From Lolium rigidum (Eukaryota; Streptophyta; Magnoliopsida; Poales; Poaceae): a stretch of DNA of 64,000 nt. Below the pieces are notes generated by a model, which searched no databases, was not told the DNA's origin, and saw nothing but the letters and a program-made list of their open reading frames with translations. This document shows, one piece after another, positions 53,836 to 64,000 of this stretch. Both the position numbers and the translations under genes were made by a program. Numbering within the stretch: the stretch's first letter is position 1; each line of letters begins with the position of its first letter. The DNA lies in assembly GCF_022539505.1 (NCBI RefSeq), contig NC_061511.1, positions 34,420,620 through 34,484,619 on the forward strand. Direction: 5' to 3'.

Positions 53836-54330
53836 GAGAGATCTCCAGCCGCGTCCCTAAAGCCTCCTCAGGGCTTGTTTGGTACCAGAGTTTTACTGGT
53901 ATTAGTGGGGATAATCTGTTCCAAGCTTTAAATTCTCACTTATCCCCCCAATGCATGTTTGGTGCTAGAGTATGAGCGAGTTTAATCTCCACTTATCCCC
54001 AATACATGTTTGGTGCTAGAGTATGAGCGAGTTTAATCTCCACTTATCCCCACTTTTCCCCAAAATTTAGTGTAATTTTCCGATCCTCAATACTCTACCC
54101 CTACCTAGTGGATTGGGGATGGGGTTTTTGTGGGGATTGGATGAATCTCTGCTGTCACCCAATACTCTAGATTATTATCCCCACTAATCCCCACTAAACC
54201 ACTAGTATCAAACAAGGCCTCAAACGGCGTCGGATCAAGTATTTAGGGGACGTGTTGTGTTTGTATCGTGTTTGGGGATGTCGCTCCCCAGCCGCGTCCC
54301 ACAAACGCCGCCCCTAAAAAAAATTTAACA
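53836..54330. mobile_element. Degraded Harbinger-like element interrupted by a MITE
   Basis: Pieces GAGATCTCCAGCCGCGTCCC (53838) and CGGCGTCGGATCAAG onward, with CTCCCCAGCCGCGTCCC (~54285), resemble a common grass Harbinger-like repeat. The MITE at 53871-54219 splits it. The right end is not identifiable before the LTR at 54641. The remaining DNA to 54640 is unassigned and AT-rich. Confidence 0.5.
53871..54219. mobile_element. Tourist-like MITE with internal tandem duplication
   Basis: Inverted ends GGGCTTGTTTGGTACCAG and CTAGTATCAAACAAGGCC (three mismatches) lie 349 bp apart and are flanked by TCA on both sides (53868-53870, 54220-54222). A ~54-bp unit containing GTTTGGTGCTAGAGTATGAG occurs twice in tandem at ~53938-54052. 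Confidence 0.65.
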
Positions 54331-54640
54331 TTAAAATACTCTTTTTTGTAGTTTTATTTCTATAGAGAAAATAAACATTCCACAAACTAATACATAATTC
54401 GAAACATGATTTACATAAACTAAGATATAGTTTGGAACATGGTTTTCACAAACTAATACATAGTTTGAACCATGGTTGACATAAATTTAAAACATTGCAA
54501 AATAACGAAAACTAACTAGTGTTGGCATCGAATTCGTGTGTTCGCTGCTAAGAAAGAACACTCTCAGGCACTCCCAGTCAACCAAACTGGAAAATCCACC
54601 TGTTCACGGTACCCATGTTGGTTCTTTCGAGGAAGAACAA

Positions 54641-56233
54641 TGATACGTCTCCAACGTATCGGTAATTTCTTATGTTCCATGCCACTTTATTGATGATACC
54701 TACATGTTTTATGCACATTATATGTCATATTTATGCATTTTCTGGAACTAACCTATTAACAAGATGCCGAAGAGCCAGTTGTTGTTTTCTGCTGTTTTTG
54801 GTTTCAGAAATCCTAGTAAGGAAATATTCTCGGAATTGGACGAAATCTTCGCCCAGGGTCCTATTTTTGCACGAAGCTTCCAGAAGACCGAAGAGATAAC
54901 GAAGTGGGGCCACGAGGCAGCCAGGGGATAGGGGCGGCGCGGCCCGGGCCCCGGCCGCGCCGGCCTGCCCCCGGGCACCTCGTGTGGCCCCCGCGTTGCC
55001 CTTCCGCCTACTTAAAGTCTCCGTCGCGAAACCCCCGGTACCGAGAGCCACGATACGGAAAACCTTCCGGAGACGCCGCCGCCGCGAATCCCATCTCGGG
55101 GGATTCGGGAGATCGCCTCCGGCACCTCGCTCGGAGAGGGGATTCATCTCCGGGAGGACTCTTCATCGCCATGATCGCCTCCGGAGTGATGAGTGAGTAG
55201 TTCACCCCTGGACCATGGGTCCATAGCGGTAGCTAGATGGTCGTCTTCTCCTTGTTGTGCTTCATTGTTGGATCTTGTGAGCTGCCTAACATGATCAAGA
55301 TCATCTATCCGTAATACTATATGTTGTGTTTGTCGGGATCCGATGGATAGAGAGTACTATGATTATGGTGATTATCAATCTATTGTTTATGTGTTGTTTA
55401 TGATCTTGCATGCTCTCCGTTATTAGTAGAGGCTCGGCCAAGTTTGTACTCTTAACTCCAAGAGGGAGTATTTATGCTCGATAGTGGGTTCATGCCTTCA
55501 TTGACACCTGGGACAGTGACGTAAAGTTCTAAGGTTGTGATGTGCTCGTTGCCACTAGGGATAAAACATTGATTCTATGTCTAAGGATGTAGTTGTTGAT
55601 TACATTACGCACCATACTTAATGCAATTGTCCGTTGCTTAGCAACTTAATGCCGAATGGGGTTCGGATGATAACCTCGAAGGTGGACTTTTTAGGCATAG
55701 ATGCGGTTGGATGGCGGTCTATGTACTTTGTCGTAATGCCCAATTAAATCTCACTATATTTATCATATCATGTATATGCATTGTTATGCCTTTCTCTATT
55801 TGTCAATTGCCCGACTGTAATTTGTTCACCCAACATGCTTTTATCTTATGGGAGAGACACCTCTAGTGAACTGTGGACCCCGGTCCTATTCTTTACATAG
55901 CATACAATCTACTGCAATTGTGTTTTACTGTTTTCTTTGCAAACATCTTCCACTCGATACGTTTAATCCTTTGTTACAGCAAGCCGGTGAGATTGACAAC
56001 CTCACTCGTTTCGTTGGGGCAAAGTACTTTGGTTTTGTTGTGCAGATTCCACGTTGGCGCCGGAATCCCTGTTGTTGCGCCGCATCACATTTCGCCACCA
56101 TCAACCTTCAACGTGCTTCTTGGCTCCTACTCGGTTCGATTAAACCTTGGTTTCATACTGAGGAAACTTGCTTCTATACGCATCATACCTTCCACTTGGG
56201 GTTCCCAACGGACGTGTGCATCTACGCGTATCA
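54641..56233 (+). repeat. 5' LTR of element A
   Basis: This 1,593-bp LTR starts TGATACGTCTCC and ends ACGCGTATCA. It has a TATA-like TACTTAAAG near 55009. It is preceded by AACAA, the candidate duplication. Confidence 0.9.
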
Positions 56234-56244
56234 AGCTAAATTTA

Positions 56245-56262
56245 CGGCGCCGTTGCCGGGGA
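56245..56262 (+). other. Primer binding site of element A
   Basis: CGGCGCCGTTGCCGGGGA lies 11 nt after the LTR. It is a tRNA-Asp-type site with its first base changed from T to C. Confidence 0.8.
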
Positions 56263-56487
56263 GATCAAGACACGCTGCAAGGGGAGTCTCCACTTCTCAA
56301 TCTCTTTACTTTGTTTTTGTCTTGCTTTATTTTATTTACTACTTTGTTTGCTGCACTTAAACAAAACACAAAAAAATTAGTTGCTAGTTTTACTTTATTT
56401 ACTGTCTTGTTCACTATATCGAAAACACAAAAAAAATTAGTTACTTGTCTTTACTTTATTTGCCTAGTTTACTCTATTGCTACTAAA

Positions 56488-57213
56488 ATGAGTAATCCTG
56501 AAGTTGAAGTTCGTTCTTTTAAGCAACAAGGTGGAGAAAGTTTTAAAGATGCTTGGTATAGAATTAGTAATGCTCATCAAAGGTGCATTAAGAAACACTC
56601 CACCACTATCCTTCTTAGGAACTTTTATGTTGGTTTATCTAGTTGGAATAGGTATGTTCTTGATACTCTTTCGGGAGGTAATTTCCTAGGTACTCCTGCT
56701 TTAGAAGCTAGTTGCATCATTGAGAGTCTAGTTGGAATACCACCTGTTAATGAAGTTAAAATTGAAATCTCTCTTGAAGATGTTATGAAAAAATTGGAAA
56801 CCATAGAGAAAAATTTTCCAAGTGTTGAAACTAAATTGGGAATGTTATTTGACAAAACTTATGAACTTGATAAATCCTTAGGAGGAATTGATGAAAGAAT
56901 TAGTGTCCTAGGAACTTGTGTTGTCCATGATAATCAAACCAATAGGATTGATGAACTTGAAAAAGCTATGGGAACCTTGGGTTCAACCTTTTCTTCTCTC
57001 AAGTATAATGAGAAAGCTTATGTGGGTAAAGAGCAAAAATTCATGTACGCCTCTAAAGTGCCTAAACAAAAGCATTATTATAGGCCTAAAATTTCTAAAA
57101 CTCCTAGCACTACCATAAAGAATTTAGATAATGGAGCACCTAAAGTATCCTCTGCAACAAGTTGTGTTTGCATGAAAAATGATGTTGATGCTTCATCTCT
57201 CGATGTTACTTGA
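56488..57213 (+). CDS. Truncated gag-like protein of element A
   Basis: ATG 56488 opens 241 uninterrupted residues (MSNPEVEVRSFKQQGG...). The first ~85 residues match the C-terminal half of a retrotransposon gag core (GGESFKDAWYRI, LLRNFYVGLSSWNR, LDTLSGGNF). A coiled-coil-like stretch follows (EDVMKKLETIEKNF, ERISVLG). It ends DVDASSLDVT, the same terminus as the gag-pro frame of element B. The N-terminal gag core, zinc knuckle and protease are missing. Open and unbroken, but unlikely to form particles alone. Confidence 0.65.
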   Translation: MSNPEVEVRSFKQQGGESFKDAWYRISNAHQRCIKKHSTTILLRNFYVGLSSWNRYVLDTLSGGNFLGTPALEASCIIESLVGIPPVNEVKIEISLEDVMKKLETIEKNFPSVETKLGMLFDKTYELDKSLGGIDERISVLGTCVVHDNQTNRIDELEKAMGTLGSTFSSLKYNEKAYVGKEQKFMYASKVPKQKHYYRPKISKTPSTTIKNLDNGAPKVSSATSCVCMKNDVDASSLDVT

Positions 57214-58839
57214 TTTGCACTTTCTGCGCCTAGCTGAAAGGCGTTAAAGAAAAGCGCTTATGGGAGACAACCCATGTTTCTACTACAGCAATTTTTTGTT
57301 TTGTTGAGCCTTGGAAGTTGTTTACTACTGTAGCAACCTCTCCTTATCATGTTTTTGTGCCAAGTAAAGTTTCTATGTCAAGTTGATGTTATATTTGGGA
57401 TCGCTGCGCAGAAACAGCATTGCTGTCTGTCACGAATCTGGGCACAGTCCTCTGTAGAAAATTCGAAAAAATCTGCCAATTTACGAGCGTGATCCTCAGA
57501 TATGTACGCAACTTTCATTAGTTTTGAGTTTTTCCATTTGAGCAAGTCTGGTGCCAGCTTTAAATTCGTCTTTACGTACTGTTCTGTTTTTGACAGATTC
57601 TGCCTTTTATTTCGCATTGCCTCTTTTGCTATGTTGGATTTATTTCTTTGATCCATTAATGTCCAGTAGCTTTATGCAATGTCCAGAAGTGTAAATAATG
57701 ATTGTGTCACCTCTGAACATGTGAATTATTAATTGTGCACTAACTCTCTAATGAGTTTGCTTGAAGTTTGGTGTGAAGGAAGTTTTCAAGGGTCAAGAGA
57801 GGAGTATGATATACTATGATCAAGAGGAGTGAAAGCTCTAAGCTTGGGGATGCCCCCGTGGTTCACCCCTGCATATTTTAAGAAGACTCAAGCGTCTAAG
57901 CTTGGGGATGCCCAAGGCATCCCCTTCTTCATCGACAACATCATCGGGTTCCTCCCCCGAAACTATATTTTTATTCAATCACATCTTGTGTTCTTTACTT
58001 GGAGCGTCGGTTTGTTTTTGTTTTTGTTTTTGTTTGAATAAGATGGATCCTAGCATTCACTTTGTGGGAGAGAGACACGCTCCGCTGTTGCATATGGACA
58101 CATGTGTCCTTAGGCTTTACTCATAATGTTCAAGGCGAAGTTTCTTCTTCGTTAAATTGCTAAATGGTTGGAATTGGAAAATGCTACATGTAGTAATTCT
58201 AAAATGTCTTGGATAATGTGATACTTGGCAATTGTTGTGCTCATGTTTAAGCTCTTGCATCACATGCTTTGCACCCATTAATGAAGAAATACATAGAGCT
58301 TGCTAAAATTTGATTTGCATATTTGGTCTCTCTAAGGTCTAGATAATATCTAGTATTGAGTTTTGAACAACAAGGAAGACAGTGTAGAGTTTTATAATGT
58401 TTACAATATGTCTTTTATGTGAGTTTTGCTGCACTTGTTCATCCTTGAGTTTGCTTCAAATAACCTTGCTAGCCTAAACCTTGTATCGAGAGGGAATACT
58501 TCTCATGCATCCAAAATCCTTAAGCCAACTACTATGCCATTTGTGTCCACCATACCTACCTACTACATGGTATTTCTCCGCCATTCCAAAGTAAATTGCT
58601 TGAGTGCTACCTTTAAAATTCCATCATCCACCTTTGCAATATATAGCTCATGGGACAAAATAGCCTTAAAAACTATCGTAGTATTGAATATGTACTTATG
58701 CACTTTATCTTTTATTAAGTTGCTTGTTGTGCGATAACCATGCTTCTGGGGAACGCCATCAACTATTGTTGAATATCATGTGAGTTGCTATGCATGTCCG
58801 TCTTGTCTGAAGGATCTATCATTTTAGTGGTTGGAGCAT
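57214..58839 (+). other. Non-coding 3' internal region of element A
   Basis: This region matches the downstream part of element B (62855-64000) almost exactly and that of element 1 (11010-12640) closely. It contains AAGCTTGGGGATGCC twice (near 57840 and 57899). No sense-strand gene was found. Confidence 0.75.
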
Positions 58840-60428
58840 TGATACGTCTCCAATGTATCGATAATTTCTTATGTTCCATGCTACTTTATTGATGATACCT
58901 ACATGTTTTATGTACATTATATGTCATATTTATGCATTTTCTGGAACTAACCTATTAACAAGATGCCGAAGAGCCAGCTGTCATGTTCTGCTGTTTTTGG
59001 TTTCGGAAATCCTAGTAAGGAAATATTCTCGGAATTGGACGAAACTTTCGCCCGGGGTCCTATTTTTGCACGAAGCTTCCGGAAGACCGAAGAGATAACG
59101 AAGTGGGGCCACGAGGCGGCCGGATGATAGGGCGGCGCGGCCCGGCCCCCGGCCGCGCCACCCTGTCCCTCGGGCCCCTCGTGTGGCCCCCGCGTTGCCC
59201 TTCCGCCTACTTAAAGTCTCCGTCGCGAAACCCCCGACACCGAGAGCCACGATACGGAAAACCTTCCGGAGACGCCGCCGCGAATCCCATCTCGGGGGAT
59301 TCGGGAGATCGCCTCCGGCACCCTGCCGGAGAGGGGATTCATCTCCCGGAGGACTCTACACCGCCATGGTCGCCTCCGGAGTGATGAGTGAGTAGTTCAC
59401 CCCCGGACCATGGGTCCATAGCAGTAGCTAGATGGTCGTCTTCTCCTTGTTGTGCTTCATTGTTGGATCTTGTGAGCTGCCTAACATGATCAAGATCATC
59501 TATCCGTAATACTATATGTTGTGTTTGTCGGGATCCGATGGATAGAGAGTACTATGATTATGGTGATTATCAATCTATTGTTTATGTGTTGTTTATGATC
59601 TTGCATGCTCTCCGTTATTAGTAGAGGCTCTGGCCAAGTTTTTACTCTTAACTCCAAGAGGGAGTATTTATGCTCGATAGTGGGTTCATGCCTCCATTAA
59701 ATCTGGACAAGTGATGTAAAGTTCTAAGGTTGTGGATGTGCTGTTGCCACTAGGGATAAAACATTGATTCTATGTCTAAGGATGTAGTTGTCGATTACAT
59801 TACGCACCATACTTAATGCAATTTTCTGTTGCTTAGCAACTTAATACTGAATGGGGTTCGGATGATAACCTGAAGGTGGACTTTTTAGGCATAGATGCAG
59901 TTGGATGGCGGTCTATGTACTTTGTCGTAATGCCCAATTAAATCTCACTATATTTATCATATCATGTATATGCATTGTTATGTCTTTCTCTATTTGTCAA
60001 TTGCCCGACCGTAATTTGTTCACCCAACATGCTTTTATCTTATGGGAGAGACACCTCTAGTGAACTCGTGGACCCCGGTCCTATTCTTTACATAGCATAC
60101 AATCTCATCGCAATTGTGTTTACTTGTTTTCTTTGCAAACATCTTCCACTCGATACGTTTAATCCTTTGTTACAGCAAGCCGGTGAGATTGACAACCTCA
60201 CTGTTTCGTTGGGACAAAGTACTTTGGTTGTGTTGTGCAGGTTCCGCGTTGGCGCCGGAATCCCTGGTGTTGCGCCGCATCACATTTCGCGACCATCAAC
60301 CTTCAACGTGCTTCTTGGCTCCTACTGGTTCGATTAAACCTTGGTTTCATACTGAGGGAAACTTGCTTCTATACGCATCATGCCTTCCTCTTGGGGTTCC
60401 CAACGGACGTGTACATCTACGCGTATCA
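58840..60428 (+). repeat. 5' LTR of element B
   Basis: This 1,589-bp LTR starts TGATACGTCTCC and ends ACGCGTATCA. It is very similar to 54641-56233. Confidence 0.9.
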
Positions 60429-60440
60429 AGCATAAATTTC

Positions 60441-60458
60441 TGGCGTCGTTGCCGGGGA
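60441..60458 (+). other. Primer binding site of element B
   Basis: TGGCGTCGTTGCCGGGGA lies 12 nt after the LTR. It is a tRNA-Asp-type site with one change. Confidence 0.82.
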
Positions 60459-60683
60459 GATCAAGACACGCTGCAAGGGGAGTCTCCACTTCTCAATCTC
60501 TTTACTTTGTTTTTGTCTTGCTTTATTTTATTTACTACTTTGTTTGCTGCACTAAATCAAAACACAAAAAAATTAGTTGCTAGTCTTACTTTATTTACTG
60601 TCTTGCTCTCCATATCAAAAACACAAAAAAAATTAGTTACTTGCATTTACTTTATCTAGTTTGTTTTATTTACCGTTGCTAAA

Positions 60684-62854
60684 ATGAATACCCCTGAAAA
60701 TACTAAGTTGTGTGACTTCACAAATGCAAATAATAATGATTTCCTATGCACACCTATTGCTCCACCTGCTACTACAAGCAGAATTCTTTGAAATTAAACC
60801 CGCTTTACTAAATCTTGTCATGAGAGATCAAGACTAGTTCCGATGATGTCTGCTGCCCATCTCAATAATTTTGTTGAACTTTGTGAAATGCAAAAGTATA
60901 AGGATGTAGATGGTGATATTATTAAATTGAAAGTGTTTCCTTTCTCATTAAGAGGAAGAGCTAAAGATTGGTTGCTATCTTTGCCTAAGAATAGTATTGA
61001 TTCATGGACTAAATGCAAGGATGCTTTTATTGGTAGATATTATCCTCCCGCTAAAATTATATCTTTGAGAAGTAGCATAATGAATTTTAAGCAATTAGAT
61101 ACTGAACATGTTGCTCAAGCATGGGAGAGAATGAAAACTTTGGTAAAGAATTGCCCAACCCATGGATCGACTACTTGGATGATCATCCAAACCTTCTATG
61201 CAGGACTAAATTTTTCTTCGCGGAATTTATTGGATTCAGCTGTTGGAGGTACCTTTATGTCCATCACTTTGGGGGCGGCTACAAAACTTCTTGATGATAT
61301 GATGATAAATTACTCTGAATGGCACACGGAAAGAGCTCCACAAGGTAAGAAGGTAAATTCTGTTGAAGAAACCTCTTCCTTGAGTGATAAGATTGATGTG
61401 ATTATGTCTATGCTTGTGAATGGTAGATCTAATGTTGATCCAAATAATGTTCCTTTAGCCTCATTGGTTGCTCAAGAATAAAATGTTGATGTGAATTTCA
61501 TTAAAAACAATAATTTCAACAACAATGCTTGTAGGAACAACTCTGGTAATAACTATAGGCCATATCCTGCTAGTGGTAATGATTATGGTAATACTTATGG
61601 TAGATATGAGGAAAGGATGCTAGAAATTGAAAGATCCACTAAAAACTTTATGCAATCGCAATATGAGCAAAATCAATTGTTTACTAAAACTATGAATGAA
61701 CAATCTACCTTGTTGAAAAATATAGGAAATCAACTTGAAAACTTGAATAGGGAGATTTCTGGTCTGCAAACTAAAATTTCAAATGCTGAAACCCGAATCT
61801 CATACATGTCCGCATCACAATCCTCTTTAATTAATAAAATGGCTGCTAAACCTGATGATATTGATAATAAGATTACTACTACAGCAAATGCCATCCAAGT
61901 TAGAATTAATGAGAATATAAGATTAATGGCTGAACTGCGTGCTAGGTGGGATAGAGAAGAAAATGAAAAACTAGCTAAAGAGAATAATGTAGCTAAAGTT
62001 TGGACTATTACCACCACTAGTAATGCTAATTCTTCACATGTTGCTGCACCTCCTACTATCAATGGTAAAATAATTGGTGTTGGCAATGTTTCTACTTCTA
62101 GTGCAAAGCGAACAAAACTGCCCGAAATTGCTAAAACCGCTGAAACCGCTTGTGATAAAACTGCTGAAATTTTTTCCAACCTTGGGAACAATGATCCCAT
62201 TGCTGTAGCTCATAATGATTTAGATTTTGATGATTGCCACATCTCTGAAGTTATAAAGTTCTTACAAAAACTTGCTAAAAGTCCTAATGCTAGTGCTATA
62301 AATTTAGCCTTTACAAAACATATTACAAATGCTCTCATAAAAGCTAGAGAAGAGAAACTAAAACTTGAAACTTCTATTCCTAGAAAGTTAGAAGATGGTT
62401 GGGAGCCCATCATTAAAATGAAATTCAATGACTTTGAATGTAATGCTTTATGTGATCTTGGTGCAAGTATTTCGTTATGCCTAAAAAGATTTATGATATG
62501 CTTGACTTGCCACCATTGAAGAATTGTTATTTGGATGTTAATCTTGCCGATAATGTTAAAAAGAAACCTTTGGGGAGGATTGATAATGTGCATATTACGG
62601 TTAACAATAACCTTGTCCCCGTTGATTTTGTTGTCTTGGATATCGAATGCAATGCATCTTGTCCTATTGTGTTGGGAAGACCTTTTCTTCGAACCGTTGG
62701 TGCTGTTATTGATATGAGGGAAGGTAATATTAAATATCAATTTCCTCTCAAGAAAGGTATGAAACACTTCCCTAGAAAGAGAATGAAGTTGCCTTTTGAT
62801 TCTATTATTAGAACAAGCTATGATGTTGATGCTTCTACTCTCGATGTTACTTGA
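60684..62854 (+). pseudogene. Broken gag-protease gene of element B
   Basis: ATG 60684 (MNTPENTKLCDF) begins the region, but frame changes between ~60750 and 60843 interrupt it. The gag core reads AHLNNFVELCEMQKYKDVDG, FSLRGRAKDWLLSLP, IGRYYPPAKI, AQAWERMKTL. An in-frame TAA at 61479-61481 breaks it, and the same frame then continues to ~62470 through an Asn-rich and coiled-coil-like part. The retroviral-type aspartic protease starts at ALCDLGAS (Asp codon 62454-62456). A 1-nt frame change near 62470 shifts into MPKKIYDMLDLPPL, then VLGRPFLRTVGAVIDM, and the frame ends DVDASTLDVT at 62854. The layout matches Athila-type gag-pro without RT or integrase. This copy is not translatable as a whole. 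Confidence 0.82.
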
Positions 62855-64000
62855 TTTGCACTTTCTGCGCCTAGCTGAAAGGCGTTAAAGAAAAGCGCTT
62901 ATGGAAGACAACCCATGTTTTTACTACAGTAATTTTTTGTTTTGTTGAGTCTTGGAAGTTGTTTACTACTGTAGCAACCTCTCCTTATCATGTTTTTGTG
63001 CCAAGTAAAGTTTCTATGTCAAGTTGATGTTATATTTGGGATCGCTGCGCAGAAACAGCATTGCTGTCTGTCACGAATCTGGGCACAGTCCTCTGTAGAA
63101 AATTCGAAAAAATCTGCCAATTTACGAGCGTGATCCTCAGATATGTACGCAACTTTCATTAGTTTTGAGTTTTTCCATTTGAGCAAGTCTGGTGCCAGCT
63201 TTAAATTCGTCTTCACGGACTGTTCTGTTTTTGACAGATTCTGCCTTTTATTTCGCATTGCCTCTTTTGCTATGTTGGATTTATTTCTTTGATCCATTAA
63301 TGTCCAGTAGCATTATGCAATGTCCAGAAGTGAAAATAATGATTGTGTCACCTCTGAATGAGTGAATTATTAATTGTGCACTAACCCTCTAATGAGTTTG
63401 CTTGAAGTTTGGTGTGAAGGAAGTTTTCAAGGGTCAAGAGAGGAGAATGATATACTATGATCAAGAGGAGTGAAAGCTCTAAGCTTGGGGATGCCCCGTG
63501 GTTCACCCCTGCATATTTTAAGAAGACTCAAGCGTCTAAGCTTGGGGATGCCCAAGGCATCCCCTTCTTCATCGACAACATCATCAGGTTCCTCCCCGAA
63601 ACTATATTTTTATTCAATCACATCTTGTGTTCTTTACTTGGAGCGTCGGTTTGTTTTTGTTTTTGTTTGAATAAAATGGATCCTAGCATTCACTTTGTGG
63701 GAGAGAGACACGCTCCGCTGTTGCATATGGACACATGTGTCCTTAGGCCTTACTCATAATGTTCAAGGCGAAGTTTCTTCTTCGTTAAATTGTTATATGG
63801 TTGGAATTGGAAAATGCTACATGTAGTAATTCTAAAATGTCTTGGATAATGTGATACTTGGCAATTGTTGTGCTCATGTTTAAGCTCTTGCATCATATAC
63901 TTTGCACCCATTAATGAAGAAGTACATAGAGCTTGCTAAAATTTGATTTGCATATTTGATCTCTCTAAGGTCTAGATAATATCTAGTATTGAGTTTTGAA
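62855..64000 (+). other. Non-coding 3' internal region of element B
   Basis: This stretch is nearly identical to 57214-58360 in element A and similar to element 1. AAGCTTGGGGATGCC occurs at ~63482 and ~63540. It continues beyond the window. Confidence 0.75.

Larger units (their letters stand above)
54641..58839 (+). mobile_element. Non-autonomous LTR element A (5' part; interrupted by element B)
   Basis: The 5' LTR is at 54641-56233, followed by a tRNA-Asp-type primer site, a leader, a partial gag and the shared 3' internal region. At 58839 the next LTR begins directly after TTGGAGCAT without a polypurine tract, about 1 kb before the point where element 1 ends its internal region. This suggests element B inserted here and that the remainder of A lies beyond the window. 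No pol is seen. Confidence 0.8.
58840..64000 (+). mobile_element. Non-autonomous LTR element B, gag-pro type, runs off the right edge
   Basis: The 5' LTR (58840-60428), primer site, broken gag-protease and the family 3' internal region are present. The 3' LTR is beyond the window. The arrangement suggests insertion into element A in the same orientation. There is no RT or integrase up to the window end. Confidence 0.85.

Noticed and set aside
57378..57656. 92-codon minus-strand frame almost identical at 63019-63297
   Set aside because: Identity reflects recent common origin of elements A and B. There is no recognisable domain, and the same region in element 1 does not keep the frame open.
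54641..60428. Reading the two LTRs at 54641 and 58840 as the pair of one element
   Set aside because: The second LTR lacks a polypurine tract in front and is followed at once by a primer binding site and another gag, so it starts a new element.

Overview
The window is grass nuclear DNA, almost certainly Pooideae and probably Triticeae or a close relative. Its genes have plant GT-AG introns. Its intergenic DNA is packed with nested LTR retrotransposons of the family whose LTRs begin TGATACGTCTCCAACGTATC, plus Stowaway and Harbinger elements. There is no prokaryotic gene organisation and no convincing new multi-gene system. The most informative content is the nesting history of the repeats, two Harbinger-like elements carrying unusual cargo, and an apparent assembly artefact beside the N gap.

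Layout. 1-2391: 3' end of an ABCG half-transporter gene (+), whose ATPase half lies off the left edge. 2956-5682: intact three-exon F-box/LRR/FBD gene (-), convergent with ABCG. 7194-34462: a 27-kb island of LTR elements. The oldest is a reverse-oriented element (21584-34457, flanks CTAGG). A giant ~5-kb LTR landed at its left edge (15076-21578, flanks CTAGG) and later received a solo LTR (15469-16943, flanks ACCAT). A complete 7.9-kb non-autonomous element sits next to that (7199-15065, flanks AGGTT). Inside the oldest element lie a Tat-lineage gypsy element with decayed gag-pol and an antisense acidic ORF (22609-30062), a 100-N gap, and a truncated reverse element (30796-33308).

35528-43372: complete 23-exon gene for 6-phosphofructo-2-kinase/fructose-2,6-bisphosphatase (F2KP, 769 aa), with two Stowaway MITEs in introns. 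43695-44803: Harbinger-like element with an acidic antisense ORF. 45398-45940: intronless ATL-type RING-H2 E3 ligase. 46532-46678: transposase remnant. 48886-51636: two-exon ZIP metal transporter (-), ZIP6-like. 51876-53142: Harbinger-like element carrying a broken AP2/ERF-like domain, bracketed by a direct duplication of the ZIP 5' flank. 53836-54640: degraded Harbinger and Tourist-like MITE DNA.

54641-64000: two further non-autonomous LTR elements of the TGATACG family. One carries part of gag, the other gag plus protease. The second is nested inside the internal region of the first, and both run off the right edge.

The host genes do not form a pathway: they cover lipid or other export (ABCG), ubiquitin ligation (F-box, RING), control of carbon partitioning (F2KP) and metal uptake (ZIP). 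From memory, F2KP and ZIP6 are also near neighbours on rice chromosome 5, which would make this a conserved syntenic block. Exon boundaries were placed by hand from splice consensus, reading phase and protein-family continuity. LTR ends were placed from TG...CA termini and matching 5-bp target duplications.
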